21,340 nucleotides of DNA. Origin: CAYLJO01 sp964383905 (lineage in GTDB: Bacteria > Acidobacteriota > Blastocatellia > Pyrinomonadales > Pyrinomonadaceae). Below the pieces are notes generated by a model. The model was given only the letters and a program-made list of their open reading frames with translations, searched no databases and was not told the origin of the DNA. Position 1 is the first letter of the stretch. Every line of letters starts with the position of its first letter. Of the stretch, positions 1 through 7,974 are shown one piece after another. The stretch lies in contig CAYLJO010000108.1 in NCBI GenBank assembly GCA_964383905.1, forward strand, positions 1 through 21,340. Direction: 5' to 3'. The position numbers and the translations under genes are program-made.

Positions 1-535
1 GGCGGGAGAACTCTACCAGCTCAATGATCTCATCATCGTTGACCCCGCGCTCAACAACCGCATTGATCTTGATCGGATGCAGGCCGCAGCTTCGTGCGAC
101 GGACAGGCCATCCAACACCCTGGCCAGGTCGCCCCGCCCGGTCATCCGCCTGAACTTCTCAGGGTCGAGCGTGTCGAGGCTGACATCGATGCGCCTCAAT
201 CCGGCGGCAGCAAGGGCAGGGGCCTGTTCCGCCAGCAGTGAGCCGTTAGTCGTGAGGCAGAGATCTTTCAAGCCGTTCAAGGTTGAGAGTTGGCCGATCA
301 ATTTGTCCAGGCCTCTGCGCAGTAGCGGCTCTCCACCGGTGAGGTTGATCTTCTCCACCCCTAATTGAATGAATAGCCGGGCGAGCCTGATGATCTCTTC
401 AAAGGTGGGTGTCTCCTGTTTATCATTCCACGCATACTCAGCAAAAGGCATACAGTAGGTACAGCGGAAATTGCACCTGTCGGTTACCGAAATCCGCAGA
501 TCCTTCATCGGCCGTTGATAGGTATCCCGCAACAT
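1..535 (-). CDS. moaA: GTP 3',8-cyclase MoaA, partial (C-terminus beyond left edge)
   Basis: Radical SAM enzyme that catalyses the first step of molybdenum cofactor synthesis, converting GTP to 3',8-cyclo-GTP. About 178 N-terminal residues are visible. The cluster-binding CxxxCxxC motif (CNFRCTYC, residues 21-28) follows the typical DLRISVTDR lead-in, and the family GGEP motif occurs in NLTGGEPLLR near residue 102. A conserved SLDTLDPEKF segment follows. The preferred start is the ATG at 535, preceded by an AGAGG ribosome-binding site; an in-frame ATG at 508 is the alternative. The C-terminal part, with the second cluster and the terminal GG, is outside the window. It lies 16 bp after the MobB-like gene, last visible member of the formate dehydrogenase operon, and so supplies cofactor to that enzyme. 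Confidence 0.95.
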   Translation of the reverse strand, partial: MLRDTYQRPMKDLRISVTDRCNFRCTYCMPFAEYAWNDKQETPTFEEIIRLARLFIQLGVEKINLTGGEPLLRRGLDKLIGQLSTLNGLKDLCLTTNGSLLAEQAPALAAAGLRRIDVSLDTLDPEKFRRMTGRGDLARVLDGLSVARSCGLHPIKINAVVERGVNDDEIIELVEFSR

Positions 536-551
536 CTGAACCTCTGTGCTG

Positions 552-929
552 CTATTGGTGAGTCTTCCGATGGATCTCCTCAAGGCGCGCGATCAATTGT
601 GGGAGTTCATCAGGGGTATAAACAGGCAGGGCATCAATCAGGCCGTGGAGGCCGGGACCTCGGCCCCACGTGGCCAGCGCATCCGGCGCCGTCACGGCGC
701 CCTCCCCATCTTCAAAAACGAAGAGGGCGGAAGTTTTCCCGAGCGCCCGTCGGGCTGAAGCTTTGATCCGGCCGTCATCGGGTCGTGCGACCATCACCGC
801 AAAGTCAGTCTCGATGAAACTCAAGAAGCTGTTGCCCTCGATCAGGACACCGGGGGCCCGCACACGGTCGAGCGCCTGCCCGATTCCCTGGCTCAACCTG
901 GCTCTCAGTGACGATCGCCCAATGGACAT
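552..929 (-). CDS. MobB-like / P-loop-protein C-terminal-half homologue, 125 aa, no Walker A
   Basis: Small protein of uncertain function in the formate dehydrogenase/Moco operon. A central segment, VLIEGNSFLSFI (residues 28-39), then DFAVMVARP and IKASARRAL, resembles the second half of MobB-like P-loop proteins, where an 'IEGN' strand is followed by a statement-of-storage lysine/serine region. The first 27 residues contain no GxxxxGK(S/T) motif, so nucleotide binding as in full MobB is not supported. The ATG at 929 has a GGGAGG site at good spacing, and the frame is closed by a TAA about 30 bp upstream, so no longer protein is hidden there. It sits 44 bp after the transporter and 16 bp before moaA. 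The gene call is fairly firm; the family assignment is by recall of motif style and needs a profile search. Confidence 0.6.
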   Translation of the reverse strand: MSIGRSSLRARLSQGIGQALDRVRAPGVLIEGNSFLSFIETDFAVMVARPDDGRIKASARRALGKTSALFVFEDGEGAVTAPDALATWGRGPGLHGLIDALPVYTPDELPQLIARLEEIHRKTHQ

Positions 930-973
930 TTGAAGCCCCGACCTCCCAATACCATTGACTTATTCAAAAAGAC

Positions 974-2230
974 CTACGCCACCTTTCGGCGATCCTCCTG
1001 AATGGAGCGCGTTCGATCCTCAGACACGATCCGGCGAGGCGGGTGTACGATTATCGGAAGCAGCACGGAGACAGCCATCACGCCCGCAATCACATGAAGC
1101 CCTCCACGGTAAGCCCCGCTTGATTGTCGCATCTGGGCGATGAGCAGCGGTCCGAATGCGCTGGCGAAGCCCCAGGCCGTCAGCATGAGACCGTAGATCG
1201 GACCGACGTTCCTGGACCCAAAATAGTCTGCCGCGAAGGCCGGCATCGTGCCGAATCCACCGCCGTAACACATCAGGATGATGAAGGCGAGAACCGTCAA
1301 CACAGCGACGGAATTGGTGCCGGGGAAAATCCAGAAGAGCAGGACCTGAAGGAGCAAGATCACCAGGAACGTCACCCTTCTGGTGATTAAGTCGGATACC
1401 CACGCCCAAAAGACCCGACCTACAGCATTTCCAATGCTGGCCAACCCCACCATACTGGCTGCCACGACAGCGCTCGCCCCCGCCAGTTCCTGAAAGATCG
1501 GTGCTTCCTGTGAGATCACCGAAATCCCTGCGGAAGTATTGAGGAACAGGAGGAGCCAAAGGGTCCACCATTGCCAGGTCTTGAGCGCCTCCGAGAGCGT
1601 GTAGTCCCGCGCCCCTCGCTGGGAAACCTGCGAGGCCGTCGGAGTCCAGCCTGCCGGCCTCCAGCCCTCGGGAGGATTTTGCAGAAAGAAGCCGGAAACA
1701 ACCGTGATTATCAGAAATGCGATTCCGAGATAAGCAAATGTCTCGAGCACGCCGACGCTCTGGATGAGCCGCGTCGCCACGGGGGCCGTGACGAGCGCGC
1801 CCGCGCCGAATCCGCCCACGGACACACCGGTGATCAGTCCGCGGCGGTCGGGGAACCATTTAACCAGGACGGCGACAGGAACGATGTAGCCAAAGCCCAG
1901 CCCGATTCCGCCAATCACTCCGTAGGTGAGATAGAGCCACCACAGGTGATGGCCGGAGAAGCTCGCCAGGAACACGCCCGTGCCATAGAGAAACCCGCCT
2001 GTCATTGCGACCACTCGCGGCCCCTTGCGATTCAGCCAGAGGCCACCGAAAAAAGCCGAGACGCCCAGCACAAAGATGCTGATCGTGAAGGTCAGCGTGA
2101 CTTCCGAAATGCTCCAGCCGAACTGCTTCGCGAGTGGCACCCGAAATACGCTCCAGGCGTACACGGCGCCTAACGCCACCTGCATGCATACTCCGGCGAC
2201 AGCGATACCCCAGCGATTCAAATTTTGCAC
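974..2230 (-). CDS. MFS transporter, oxalate/formate antiporter (OFA) family
   Basis: Inner-membrane transporter of 418 residues with the hydrophobic pattern of 12 transmembrane helices. The N-terminal GVCMQVALGAVYAWSVF helix and the cytoplasmic-loop LNRKGPR and KWFPDRRGLITG motifs are characteristic of the OFA branch (OxlT-like). The start is a GTG at 2230, ten bases after the DUF1641 stop; its GAGGGGG ribosome-binding site overlaps that stop codon, so translation is probably coupled. Because it follows a formate dehydrogenase pair, formate or a related carboxylate (oxalate) is the likely substrate. This is inference from context; OFA members also carry other monocarboxylates. The last residues are charged and cytoplasmic. 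Confidence 0.88.
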   Translation of the reverse strand: MQNLNRWGIAVAGVCMQVALGAVYAWSVFRVPLAKQFGWSISEVTLTFTISIFVLGVSAFFGGLWLNRKGPRVVAMTGGFLYGTGVFLASFSGHHLWWLYLTYGVIGGIGLGFGYIVPVAVLVKWFPDRRGLITGVSVGGFGAGALVTAPVATRLIQSVGVLETFAYLGIAFLIITVVSGFFLQNPPEGWRPAGWTPTASQVSQRGARDYTLSEALKTWQWWTLWLLLFLNTSAGISVISQEAPIFQELAGASAVVAASMVGLASIGNAVGRVFWAWVSDLITRRVTFLVILLLQVLLFWIFPGTNSVAVLTVLAFIILMCYGGGFGTMPAFAADYFGSRNVGPIYGLMLTAWGFASAFGPLLIAQMRQSSGAYRGGLHVIAGVMAVSVLLPIIVHPPRRIVSEDRTRSIQEDRRKVA

Positions 2231-2240
2231 AAATTCCCCC

Positions 2241-2744
2241 TCAGTAAAGATTCCCTTTGTGAGCGACCGATGGCTGGGGGCTCTTTTCAGTTAAGTTTTT
2301 CCCGAACATGACGAGCAGATCGTTAAAGGCGGCCAACCCCCGTCGAAAATCTCTGTTCCAAAATGTGCTGACCAGTTTCATGAGCCCTGGCGGTTTTGAT
2401 TCTTCCGCGTTGGCCTGGATAAGGGCCCTGGGAAGCGCCCTGGTGAAATCGCTGAGCAACTCAGGCTCGATCTCTCCAACGGCCCTGGCCAGGAGCAAAA
2501 GGTTCTGCATGGCACGAATCGCTTCCGGCGTTTTTGCCGCGGCGACAACCTGTTCGAGGATCCTGTCGCTCGCCCCGAGCACCCCGCGCAACAGGTCGAG
2601 CACGCCGCGGTCATGCAGCCCCTGCAGCACTTCATACGCGGCCAGCACCGCTTCGGCGTGTTCTACAGGCGCATTCTGCAATCGGGACTGGAGTTCCTCA
2701 CGCGGATCGCGCCGCGGCAACTCAAAAGGAATGGGTCGAGCCAT
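2241..2744 (-). CDS. DUF1641 protein, ForE-type partner of formate dehydrogenase
   Basis: A 167-residue, mostly helical soluble protein of the DUF1641 family. The family signature is seen in LQGLHDRGVLDLLRGVLGA (about 43-61), the following region of alternating leucines, and GLMKLVSTFWNRDFRRGLA near 122-140. In Bacillus, DUF1641 genes (yrhD, yjgD) are paired with a formate dehydrogenase catalytic subunit, and that pair (ForCE) is known as a non-canonical menaquinone-linked enzyme. Here the start ATG at 2744 lies inside the dehydrogenase gene, overlapping it by 23 bp, with GAGGAGG placed in the coding sequence for its last residues. This overlap argues for fixed stoichiometry. No cysteines or cofactor motifs are present, so a structural or quinone-docking role fits better than a redox one. 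Confidence 0.88.
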   Translation of the reverse strand: MARPIPFELPRRDPREELQSRLQNAPVEHAEAVLAAYEVLQGLHDRGVLDLLRGVLGASDRILEQVVAAAKTPEAIRAMQNLLLLARAVGEIEPELLSDFTRALPRALIQANAEESKPPGLMKLVSTFWNRDFRRGLAAFNDLLVMFGKNLTEKSPQPSVAHKGNLY

Positions 2745-5706
2745 TGTTTCCTCCTCTTCTCAATCCCGGTTGGATTTGGACGAGCTGTGGTCCGGGAGTG
2801 CGGTAATCTGCGCGCTGCCACTTCCGCTCGACCTCGACGCCGCGCTGAGGCGTGGGATGACCGAAGCGGGGATTAATCCGAGGCAGAGGACTTTCGCCCA
2901 TTTCCGGCAATGCTCGCATCCGGACCACGGCCTCTTTATACGCAGGCGTGTTGGTCACCGGGTCCGTAAAGCTGCTGGTCAGCCGATTCACCGGGCTCTC
3001 GGTGGAGTTCATGGGCATGTATAACTCCCTGCCTTGCACACGGTCGGTCACCAAAGCGCGGACGCGCACCCGGCCATAGCGCGACGCGAGTTCCACCCAC
3101 CTCCCGCTCTCGATCCCGCGCTCTTCGGCAAGTTCCGGTGAGACTTCGACGAAAGTATCCGGCGTCTTTTCGCGAATTCCCTTGACGCGGTAGGTCAGGT
3201 TGCCCTCGTGGAAATGTTCCAGCAGGCGTCCATTATTCAGGTGCAGATCAAATTCAACGTCTGGTTGCTCAGGCGGCTCCGTCGAGGACATCGGATACAA
3301 CCTGGCTTTGCCGTCCGGGAAGTTGAACTTCTCCGTATAGTGCAGCGGTTGGTCAGTCCCGTCGGGAGCGACCGGCCATTGCAGCGACTTGTACCCTTCG
3401 AGCCGCTCATAGGTCACGCCCGCAAACATCGGGGTGAGGGAGGCAATTTCACGATAAATCTCTGAAGGGCGCCGGTAATCCCAACCGGCGCCGAGCTGGT
3501 TGGCAACGTCCTGGATGATGCACCAATCCGGCCGGCTTTCTCCCAGCGGCTCGAGCACTTGATAGAGCCGCTGAATCCTTCTTTCAGTGCTCGTAAACGT
3601 CCCTTCTTTTTCCAGGCTCGGACTGCCCGGCAAGACCACATCGGCAAAACGGCAAGTGACGCTGAAAAAGATGTCTTGCACGACGAAGAAGTCGAGCTTG
3701 GAGAACGCATCGCCGACATAGTTCGCATTCGAATCGACAATGCTCATCTCTTCGCCGATCAGGTACAGTGCCTTGAGCTTGCCTTGATGGATCGCGTCCA
3801 CCATCTGATGGTTATCCAGCCCTTTGGTGGAAGGCAGCTTGACCTCCCAACCTGCTTCATAACGCGCGCGCACTTCCGGGTCATCAACGGACTGATAGCC
3901 GGGGAGATTATTCGGCATGGAACCATGGTCGCTCGCCCCCTGAACGTTATTGTGTCCGCGCATCGGGTAGGATCCCGTCCCCGGACGCATGTAATTTCCG
4001 GTTAAGAGCAATACATTTGAGATGGCCGTTGACGTGTCGGATCCGTTGGAGTGCTGCGTCACCCCCATCGCCCAAAGAATGCAGACGCTCTCCGCCTCGG
4101 CGATCATGTGCGCCACCTTCTCGATCGTCTCCACCGGCAGGCCGCAAATCCGTGAGGCGGCTTCGAGGGTGAACGGTTCGAGGCTCTTCCTGTATGCATC
4201 CAGCCCGTTGACCCACTGATTCAGGAAGCTTGTATTTGCCAACCCGTTGTCGAGCAGATAACGGCTGATCGCGGAGAGCCAGACGAAATCGGTTCTCGGA
4301 CGAGGGTGCAGGAAGACGTCGGCGCGTCTCGCCATTTCGTGCTCGCGCAGATCGGAGACAATCAGCTTCTGGCCATGCAGCTTGTGAGCTCTCTTGATGC
4401 GAGTTGCAACCACCGGATGGCTCTCCGCCGTGTTGCTGCCGATGATGACGACCAGACTGGCCTTCTCGAGGTCGGAGATGGAACCGGAGTCGCCTCCGTA
4501 GCCGACGGTCCGGAATAGACCGGCCGTTGCCGGCGCCTGGCAGTACCGGGAGCAGTTGTCAACATTGTTCGTGCCGACGACCGCGCGCGCCAGCTTCTGC
4601 ATGAGATAGCTCTCTTCATTCGTGCATTTCGAGGAAGAGATAAACGCCAGGGAATCAGGCCCGCTCTGCGCCTTGATCTCCGAGAATCTGCGGGCAATCA
4701 GGCTGAGGGCCTCTTCCCAACTGGCTTCGCGAAACTTCTCACCTTCGCGGATGAGCGGCTTCGTCAGACGGTCAGGGCTGTTGACAAAATCCCACCCGAA
4801 TTTTCCTTTGACACAGGTGGAGACGCCGTTGGCAGGGCCTTCCGAGGGCTCGACCTTGAGCAGGTGGCGATCTTTCGTCCAGACATCGAAGCTGCATCCG
4901 ACCCCGCAGTAAGTGCAGACGGTCTTCGTTCGTCGGACACGGTGCTCGCGCATGGCCTCTTCGGCCTCCGAGAGCTGAAGGATTGCCCCGTACCCGGTCT
5001 CCGGCTCAAACCCCTTGACGACGTCGATCATGCCGTCCAACGCCGGCTTGGGAAGTGCCGTGAAGAAACCTGCGTGCCCGAGCATCGATTTTTCCATGAG
5101 CGCGTTGCACGGGCAGACGCTCACGCAGTGGCCGCACGAAACGCAGCTCGATTCACCAATCGCCGAGCCGCCATCCCAGAGGACGCGGGGGTGTGGGTCT
5201 TCCCAGTTAATCGAAAGCGTCTCATTCACCTCAAGGTTTTGGCACGCCTCCACGCAGCGGCCACAGAGAATGCACTGACTCGGATCGTAGCGATAGAAGG
5301 GGTTCGTATGGTCTTCTTCGTAAGGCTTGGTTCGGAAGGGGATGCTCTGATGTTTAACGGCCAGCAGCTTCGTGGTGTTGTGGACCGTGCAGTTCCCGTT
5401 GTTGTTGTCGCACACCGTGCAGTAGAGAAGGTGGTTGCTGAGAATCCGGTCAAACGCCTCCCGTTGTGTGGCAATTGCGTCTGCGGATTTTGTCACCGCG
5501 CTCATTCCATCCCAGACCGTGCTCGCGCACGCTCTCACGAGCTTGCCCTCGACCTCCACCATGCATGTGTCACAGGTTTGAATCGGGCCCAGCTGAGGGT
5601 GGTAACAAACCTGAGGAATCTTGCTCCCGGTGCGGTTGATGACGTCGATGAGGCGCTCACCATCCGCTGCTTCCTGTGCCAAACCGTCAACTATGATCCT
5701 GATCAT
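2722..5706 (-). CDS. Molybdopterin formate dehydrogenase catalytic subunit, ForC/FdhA-type
   Basis: Oxidises formate to CO2 at a molybdenum bis-MGD centre; 994 residues. Domains in order: [2Fe-2S] ferredoxin fold (C34, C45, C48, C60); a His-Cys3 [4Fe-4S] site (H92, C96, C99, C106) as in the NuoG arm; two [4Fe-4S] ferredoxin motifs (C145/148/151/155 and C188/191/194/198); the molybdopterin-domain cluster (C264, C267, C271, C298); then the Moco-binding domains and a C-terminal dinucleotide-binding domain. The metal ligand is C389 (in NCSRYCQAPATAGLF), a cysteine rather than selenocysteine, followed by Gln where FdhF-type enzymes carry the catalytic His. This Cys-Gln motif and the adjacent DUF1641 gene identify the ForC branch. 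No signal peptide, so cytoplasmic. ATG at 5706 has GAGGAGG about 11 bases upstream. First gene of the operon. Confidence 0.95.
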   Translation of the reverse strand: MIRIIVDGLAQEAADGERLIDVINRTGSKIPQVCYHPQLGPIQTCDTCMVEVEGKLVRACASTVWDGMSAVTKSADAIATQREAFDRILSNHLLYCTVCDNNNGNCTVHNTTKLLAVKHQSIPFRTKPYEEDHTNPFYRYDPSQCILCGRCVEACQNLEVNETLSINWEDPHPRVLWDGGSAIGESSCVSCGHCVSVCPCNALMEKSMLGHAGFFTALPKPALDGMIDVVKGFEPETGYGAILQLSEAEEAMREHRVRRTKTVCTYCGVGCSFDVWTKDRHLLKVEPSEGPANGVSTCVKGKFGWDFVNSPDRLTKPLIREGEKFREASWEEALSLIARRFSEIKAQSGPDSLAFISSSKCTNEESYLMQKLARAVVGTNNVDNCSRYCQAPATAGLFRTVGYGGDSGSISDLEKASLVVIIGSNTAESHPVVATRIKRAHKLHGQKLIVSDLREHEMARRADVFLHPRPRTDFVWLSAISRYLLDNGLANTSFLNQWVNGLDAYRKSLEPFTLEAASRICGLPVETIEKVAHMIAEAESVCILWAMGVTQHSNGSDTSTAISNVLLLTGNYMRPGTGSYPMRGHNNVQGASDHGSMPNNLPGYQSVDDPEVRARYEAGWEVKLPSTKGLDNHQMVDAIHQGKLKALYLIGEEMSIVDSNANYVGDAFSKLDFFVVQDIFFSVTCRFADVVLPGSPSLEKEGTFTSTERRIQRLYQVLEPLGESRPDWCIIQDVANQLGAGWDYRRPSEIYREIASLTPMFAGVTYERLEGYKSLQWPVAPDGTDQPLHYTEKFNFPDGKARLYPMSSTEPPEQPDVEFDLHLNNGRLLEHFHEGNLTYRVKGIREKTPDTFVEVSPELAEERGIESGRWVELASRYGRVRVRALVTDRVQGRELYMPMNSTESPVNRLTSSFTDPVTNTPAYKEAVVRMRALPEMGESPLPRINPRFGHPTPQRGVEVERKWQRADYRTPGPQLVQIQPGLRRGGNNGSTHSF

Positions 5707-6298
5707 CCCGATTGCCCCTCCTCAGGAAATTCTGCCTGCCTGTCAGGCCCCGACACCAATCGACATGTGCGTGATCCGCCGGTTGTTCCTCACACCTTAC
5801 AGGTTATGAAAAGGGACTCCCCTCTGTCTTGCTTTATTTTGCTAATTATTCCTTGCTTTTGCTTAATACCCGCCTCATCACCTTGCCACCTGGCTATTCA
5901 TCCAAGCGACTACAGCCTCACACGGCTTGGTCAAAGTCGTGTAGGTCGAGGCTGCTGCGCATGCTCAGCTCAAGAAAAGGGTGGCTATGATGCGGCGAGG
6001 CTCCCGCAAAAAGAACGCGATCCTTAGCGGAATCAAGCAAGACACTGGAAAGCTGCTTTTCGGAGACTCAAACCGTGGAGTGGCACTGATGGCAAAAACA
6101 TTCTCGGTGGATTGAAAATTTGACGAAAAGAGCTTGCATTCCTCTAAAAGATTGATTTTGGGAAAAGGGCTAATCAAGATCGAGTTGGCGGGCGGCAGTG
6201 CGGGGAACACCTCCGAGTATTCCCTGAAAGATTTCGTCCTCGTTCCTGCGAGTCTGCGAAAAGTGATCGTGAAATGGCTCTGGCTGGCAAAGGTCATG
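5707..6298. other. 592-bp intergenic region upstream of the formate operon
   Basis: No convincing gene. It must hold the promoter of the formate dehydrogenase operon (reading left) and the end of the receiver gene. The part at 5820-5880 is AT-rich compared with the flanks and is the likeliest promoter zone, but I could not identify a clean -35/-10 pair. Open frames crossing it lack ribosome-binding sites and family resemblance. Confidence 0.5.
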
Positions 6299-6652
6299 CT
6301 AAAGAGCTGCCTGCAACGCTCTCAGCAACGCCTCCTCGCTGAACGGTTTGCGCAGGAAGGCCACCGCGCCCGCCCCGAGCGCCTGCGCCCGCGCTTCTTC
6401 ATCACCGTGAGCCGTGATGAAGATGATGGAGATCGAAGAGCCGGCGGCGACCAACCGGCGCTGCAACTCCAGGCCGCTCATCCCCGGCATCCGCAGATCC
6501 AGGATCAGGCACCTCGTCTCCTGATGATGACCCGAATGCAGAAACTCCTCCGCCGAGGCGAAGGCCTCAGTTCTGAACCCGACTGATTTGAGCAGGCTCT
6601 CGACGGCCTCGCGGACCGACTCGTCGTCGTCCACGATTGCGATCACGGGCAT
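6299..6652 (-). CDS. Single-domain response regulator (FixJ-type receiver only)
   Basis: A 117-residue CheY-like receiver. Acidic pocket DDD at residues 8-10, phosphoacceptor D52 in LILDLRMPG, conserved T80 in IIFITAH and K102 in FLRKPF are all present, so it should accept phosphate. The sequence style (VDDDESVREAVESLL, FASAEEFL) is that of the FixJ/NarL receivers that pair with FixL-like PAS kinases, but the protein ends right after the receiver with no DNA-binding domain. It would act as a phosphate shuttle or protein-interaction output. The frame is open to 6787, yet the family always begins at MPVIAIVDDD, so the ATG at 6652 is preferred, with AGAGAGAA upstream. The nearby soluble kinase and the large PAS kinase are both candidate partners. 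Confidence 0.88.
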   Translation of the reverse strand: MPVIAIVDDDESVREAVESLLKSVGFRTEAFASAEEFLHSGHHQETRCLILDLRMPGMSGLELQRRLVAAGSSISIIFITAHGDEEARAQALGAGAVAFLRKPFSEEALLRALQAAL

Positions 6653-7025
6653 TGGGGACAGATTCTCTCTTTGTGTCTCATCACTCCGGGTGGATGGCAG
6701 GGCTGGAAGGGATTGCCCACCCTCTGCGGCGTCAAACCTGCGATTGGCGCCTATGTCGGTGGCGCGACTGATGACCATATGATGCATCCGGCTTTCAGAT
6801 CAGAGCCGAGAGCATTAAAATGTCTGGCCGACGAAATAAGATGCCCGCACGAATCCTCCCCCGGCAATGTCCGTCACCTAACGCTCTCATCACGAGATTG
6901 TTCTTCAAAATAGTATCCCTCCCTCAACAAAGTAGCACCCATTGAGACGGGCCGTCTACTATACTTCGGTATAGATATAGAGGGGTCGATCATGCCGCGC
7001 TGCGACGCCCGGAAACGATGAAATT

Positions 7026-7054
7026 TGTGGGACAAAATGGCATCTTGTCCCACA
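7026..7054. repeat. Perfect inverted repeat, 10-bp arms, 9-bp spacer (operator-like)
   Basis: TGTGGGACAA at 7026-7035 and its exact reverse complement TTGTCCCACA at 7045-7054. The spacing of 19 bp between arm starts is close to two helical turns, as in binding sites for dimeric regulators. It is followed by an AT-rich stretch, not a T tract, so it does not look like an intrinsic terminator. It lies about 375 bp upstream of the receiver gene and 160 bp after the kinase stop. The regulator is unknown. Confidence 0.6.
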
Positions 7055-7114
7055 TTTTCTGAGGGGAACATTTAAAGAAACCCTTTACTTTCCCTTGCGA
7101 AACTTCCTAACACT

Positions 7115-7146
7115 CTCTCGGCGCGTCGGCGTCGGAAAGCCGAGAG
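7115..7146. repeat. GC-rich inverted repeat, possible terminator hairpin after the kinase gene
   Basis: CTCTCGGC (7115-7122) pairs with GCCGAGAG (7139-7146) across a 16-base loop that is itself GC-rich. It lies 67 bp beyond the kinase stop codon. No T run follows on the minus strand, so intrinsic termination is doubtful; it may protect the 3' end of the message. Confidence 0.35.
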
Positions 7147-7212
7147 TATCATTAAGGTGTTAAATCTGCTGTGCTCTCTTTAGCCTCAGGCGGAAGTATC
7201 AGTCTGAGGCTC

Positions 7213-7974
7213 TCAAGCCTCTGGAGTTGTCGCGCCGGCCTCATCTACAAGCGGTAGGCTGATCCTAATCGTTGTTCCCTGTCCTTCACCCTGACTCTCC
7301 GCATCTATCCTCCCGCCGTGCCTTTCGACGATCTGCCGCGCGATGGCTAACCCTAAGCCCAATCCCTGATGCGGGGTCGCTTTGCCGGCCCCCGCCTGCC
7401 AGAAAGGGTCAAAAATGTACGGCAGGAACTCTGGAGCGATACCTCGCCCGGTGTCGCTCACCCTCACCTCCGCGTATGACCCGTCACGCTCAAGCCACAT
7501 CTCCACACGCCCGCCCGCGGGGGTGAATTTGATCGCGTTCGCCAGCAGGTTCGTGACCACCTGTTGTAAGCGTGCCGGGTCGCCGATCACCGCACCTGCC
7601 GAGGCGTCAAGGTATACGTGCAGGTTGATCTCTTTGGCCTTTGCCAGCGGCAGCATCGTGTCCATGGCGGCTTCGAGAACCATCACCAGCGAGGCTTTCT
7701 GCGGGTCGAGCCTGAGCAAGCCGTTGTTGATCCGTGAAAAGTCCAGGAGTTGTTCGATCAGTTGCTCCTGCAGTCTCGCGTTTCGCTCGATTGCCCTGAG
7801 GGCCTGCTCTAATGTTTCTTTGTCGATCCACTCCTCCCTGATCAGCATCGCCCAGCCGAGGATCGAAGCGGTCGGCGTGCGTAGCTCGTGCGAGACCATC
7901 GCGAGGAAGGTGTCTCTCTCCAAGTCAGACTGCTGCCGGCTTTCCAGCCGGTCACGGGTTAAAGTTTGGCGCAT
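7213..7974 (-). CDS. Soluble sensor histidine kinase (HisKA + HATPase_c, no sensor domain)
   Basis: A 253-residue kinase with only the transmitter module. HisKA: phosphorylated H29 in FLAMVSHELRTP. HATPase: N box NLLANAIKF (142-150), G1 DTGRGI (174-179), F-box region around FDPFWQ, and G2 GLGLGL (204-209); all catalytic motifs are intact. There is no membrane segment or PAS domain, and the first 20 residues are a charged helix, so the input is probably a partner protein, or the gene is what remains of a longer kinase. A GTG at 7983 would add three residues, but AAGGAG is correctly spaced only for the ATG at 7974. It reads toward the receiver gene 560 bp away, a plausible but not tightly linked partner. 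Confidence 0.88.
   Translation of the reverse strand: MRQTLTRDRLESRQQSDLERDTFLAMVSHELRTPTASILGWAMLIREEWIDKETLEQALRAIERNARLQEQLIEQLLDFSRINNGLLRLDPQKASLVMVLEAAMDTMLPLAKAKEINLHVYLDASAGAVIGDPARLQQVVTNLLANAIKFTPAGGRVEMWLERDGSYAEVRVSDTGRGIAPEFLPYIFDPFWQAGAGKATPHQGLGLGLAIARQIVERHGGRIDAESQGEGQGTTIRISLPLVDEAGATTPEA

Larger units (their letters stand above)
6653..7212. other. 560-bp intergenic region between kinase and receiver genes
   Basis: No convincing gene; a 65-codon open frame at 6874-7071 (minus) has no recognisable family. The region holds two inverted repeats listed separately (7026-7054 and 7115-7146). AT-rich segments at 6935-6990 and 7055-7110 could contain the promoter of the receiver gene. 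Confidence 0.5.

Noticed and set aside
1571..2173. 200-codon plus-strand frame opposite the MFS transporter
   Set aside because: Highly charged, low-complexity translation typical of antisense frames; the minus strand encodes clear membrane helices.
4864..6027. Long plus-strand open frame (387 codons) opposite the formate dehydrogenase
   Set aside because: Mirror of a high-GC coding strand; no family motif, and the antisense protein has full Fe-S and Moco motifs.
6081..6096. TGGCAC...GGCA resembling a sigma-54 promoter
   Set aside because: GG and GC elements are 10 rather than 12 bases apart, and it points away from the formate operon.
6134..6586. 150-codon plus-strand frame across the receiver gene
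   Set aside because: Overlaps a receiver domain with all conserved residues on the other strand; no ribosome-binding site.
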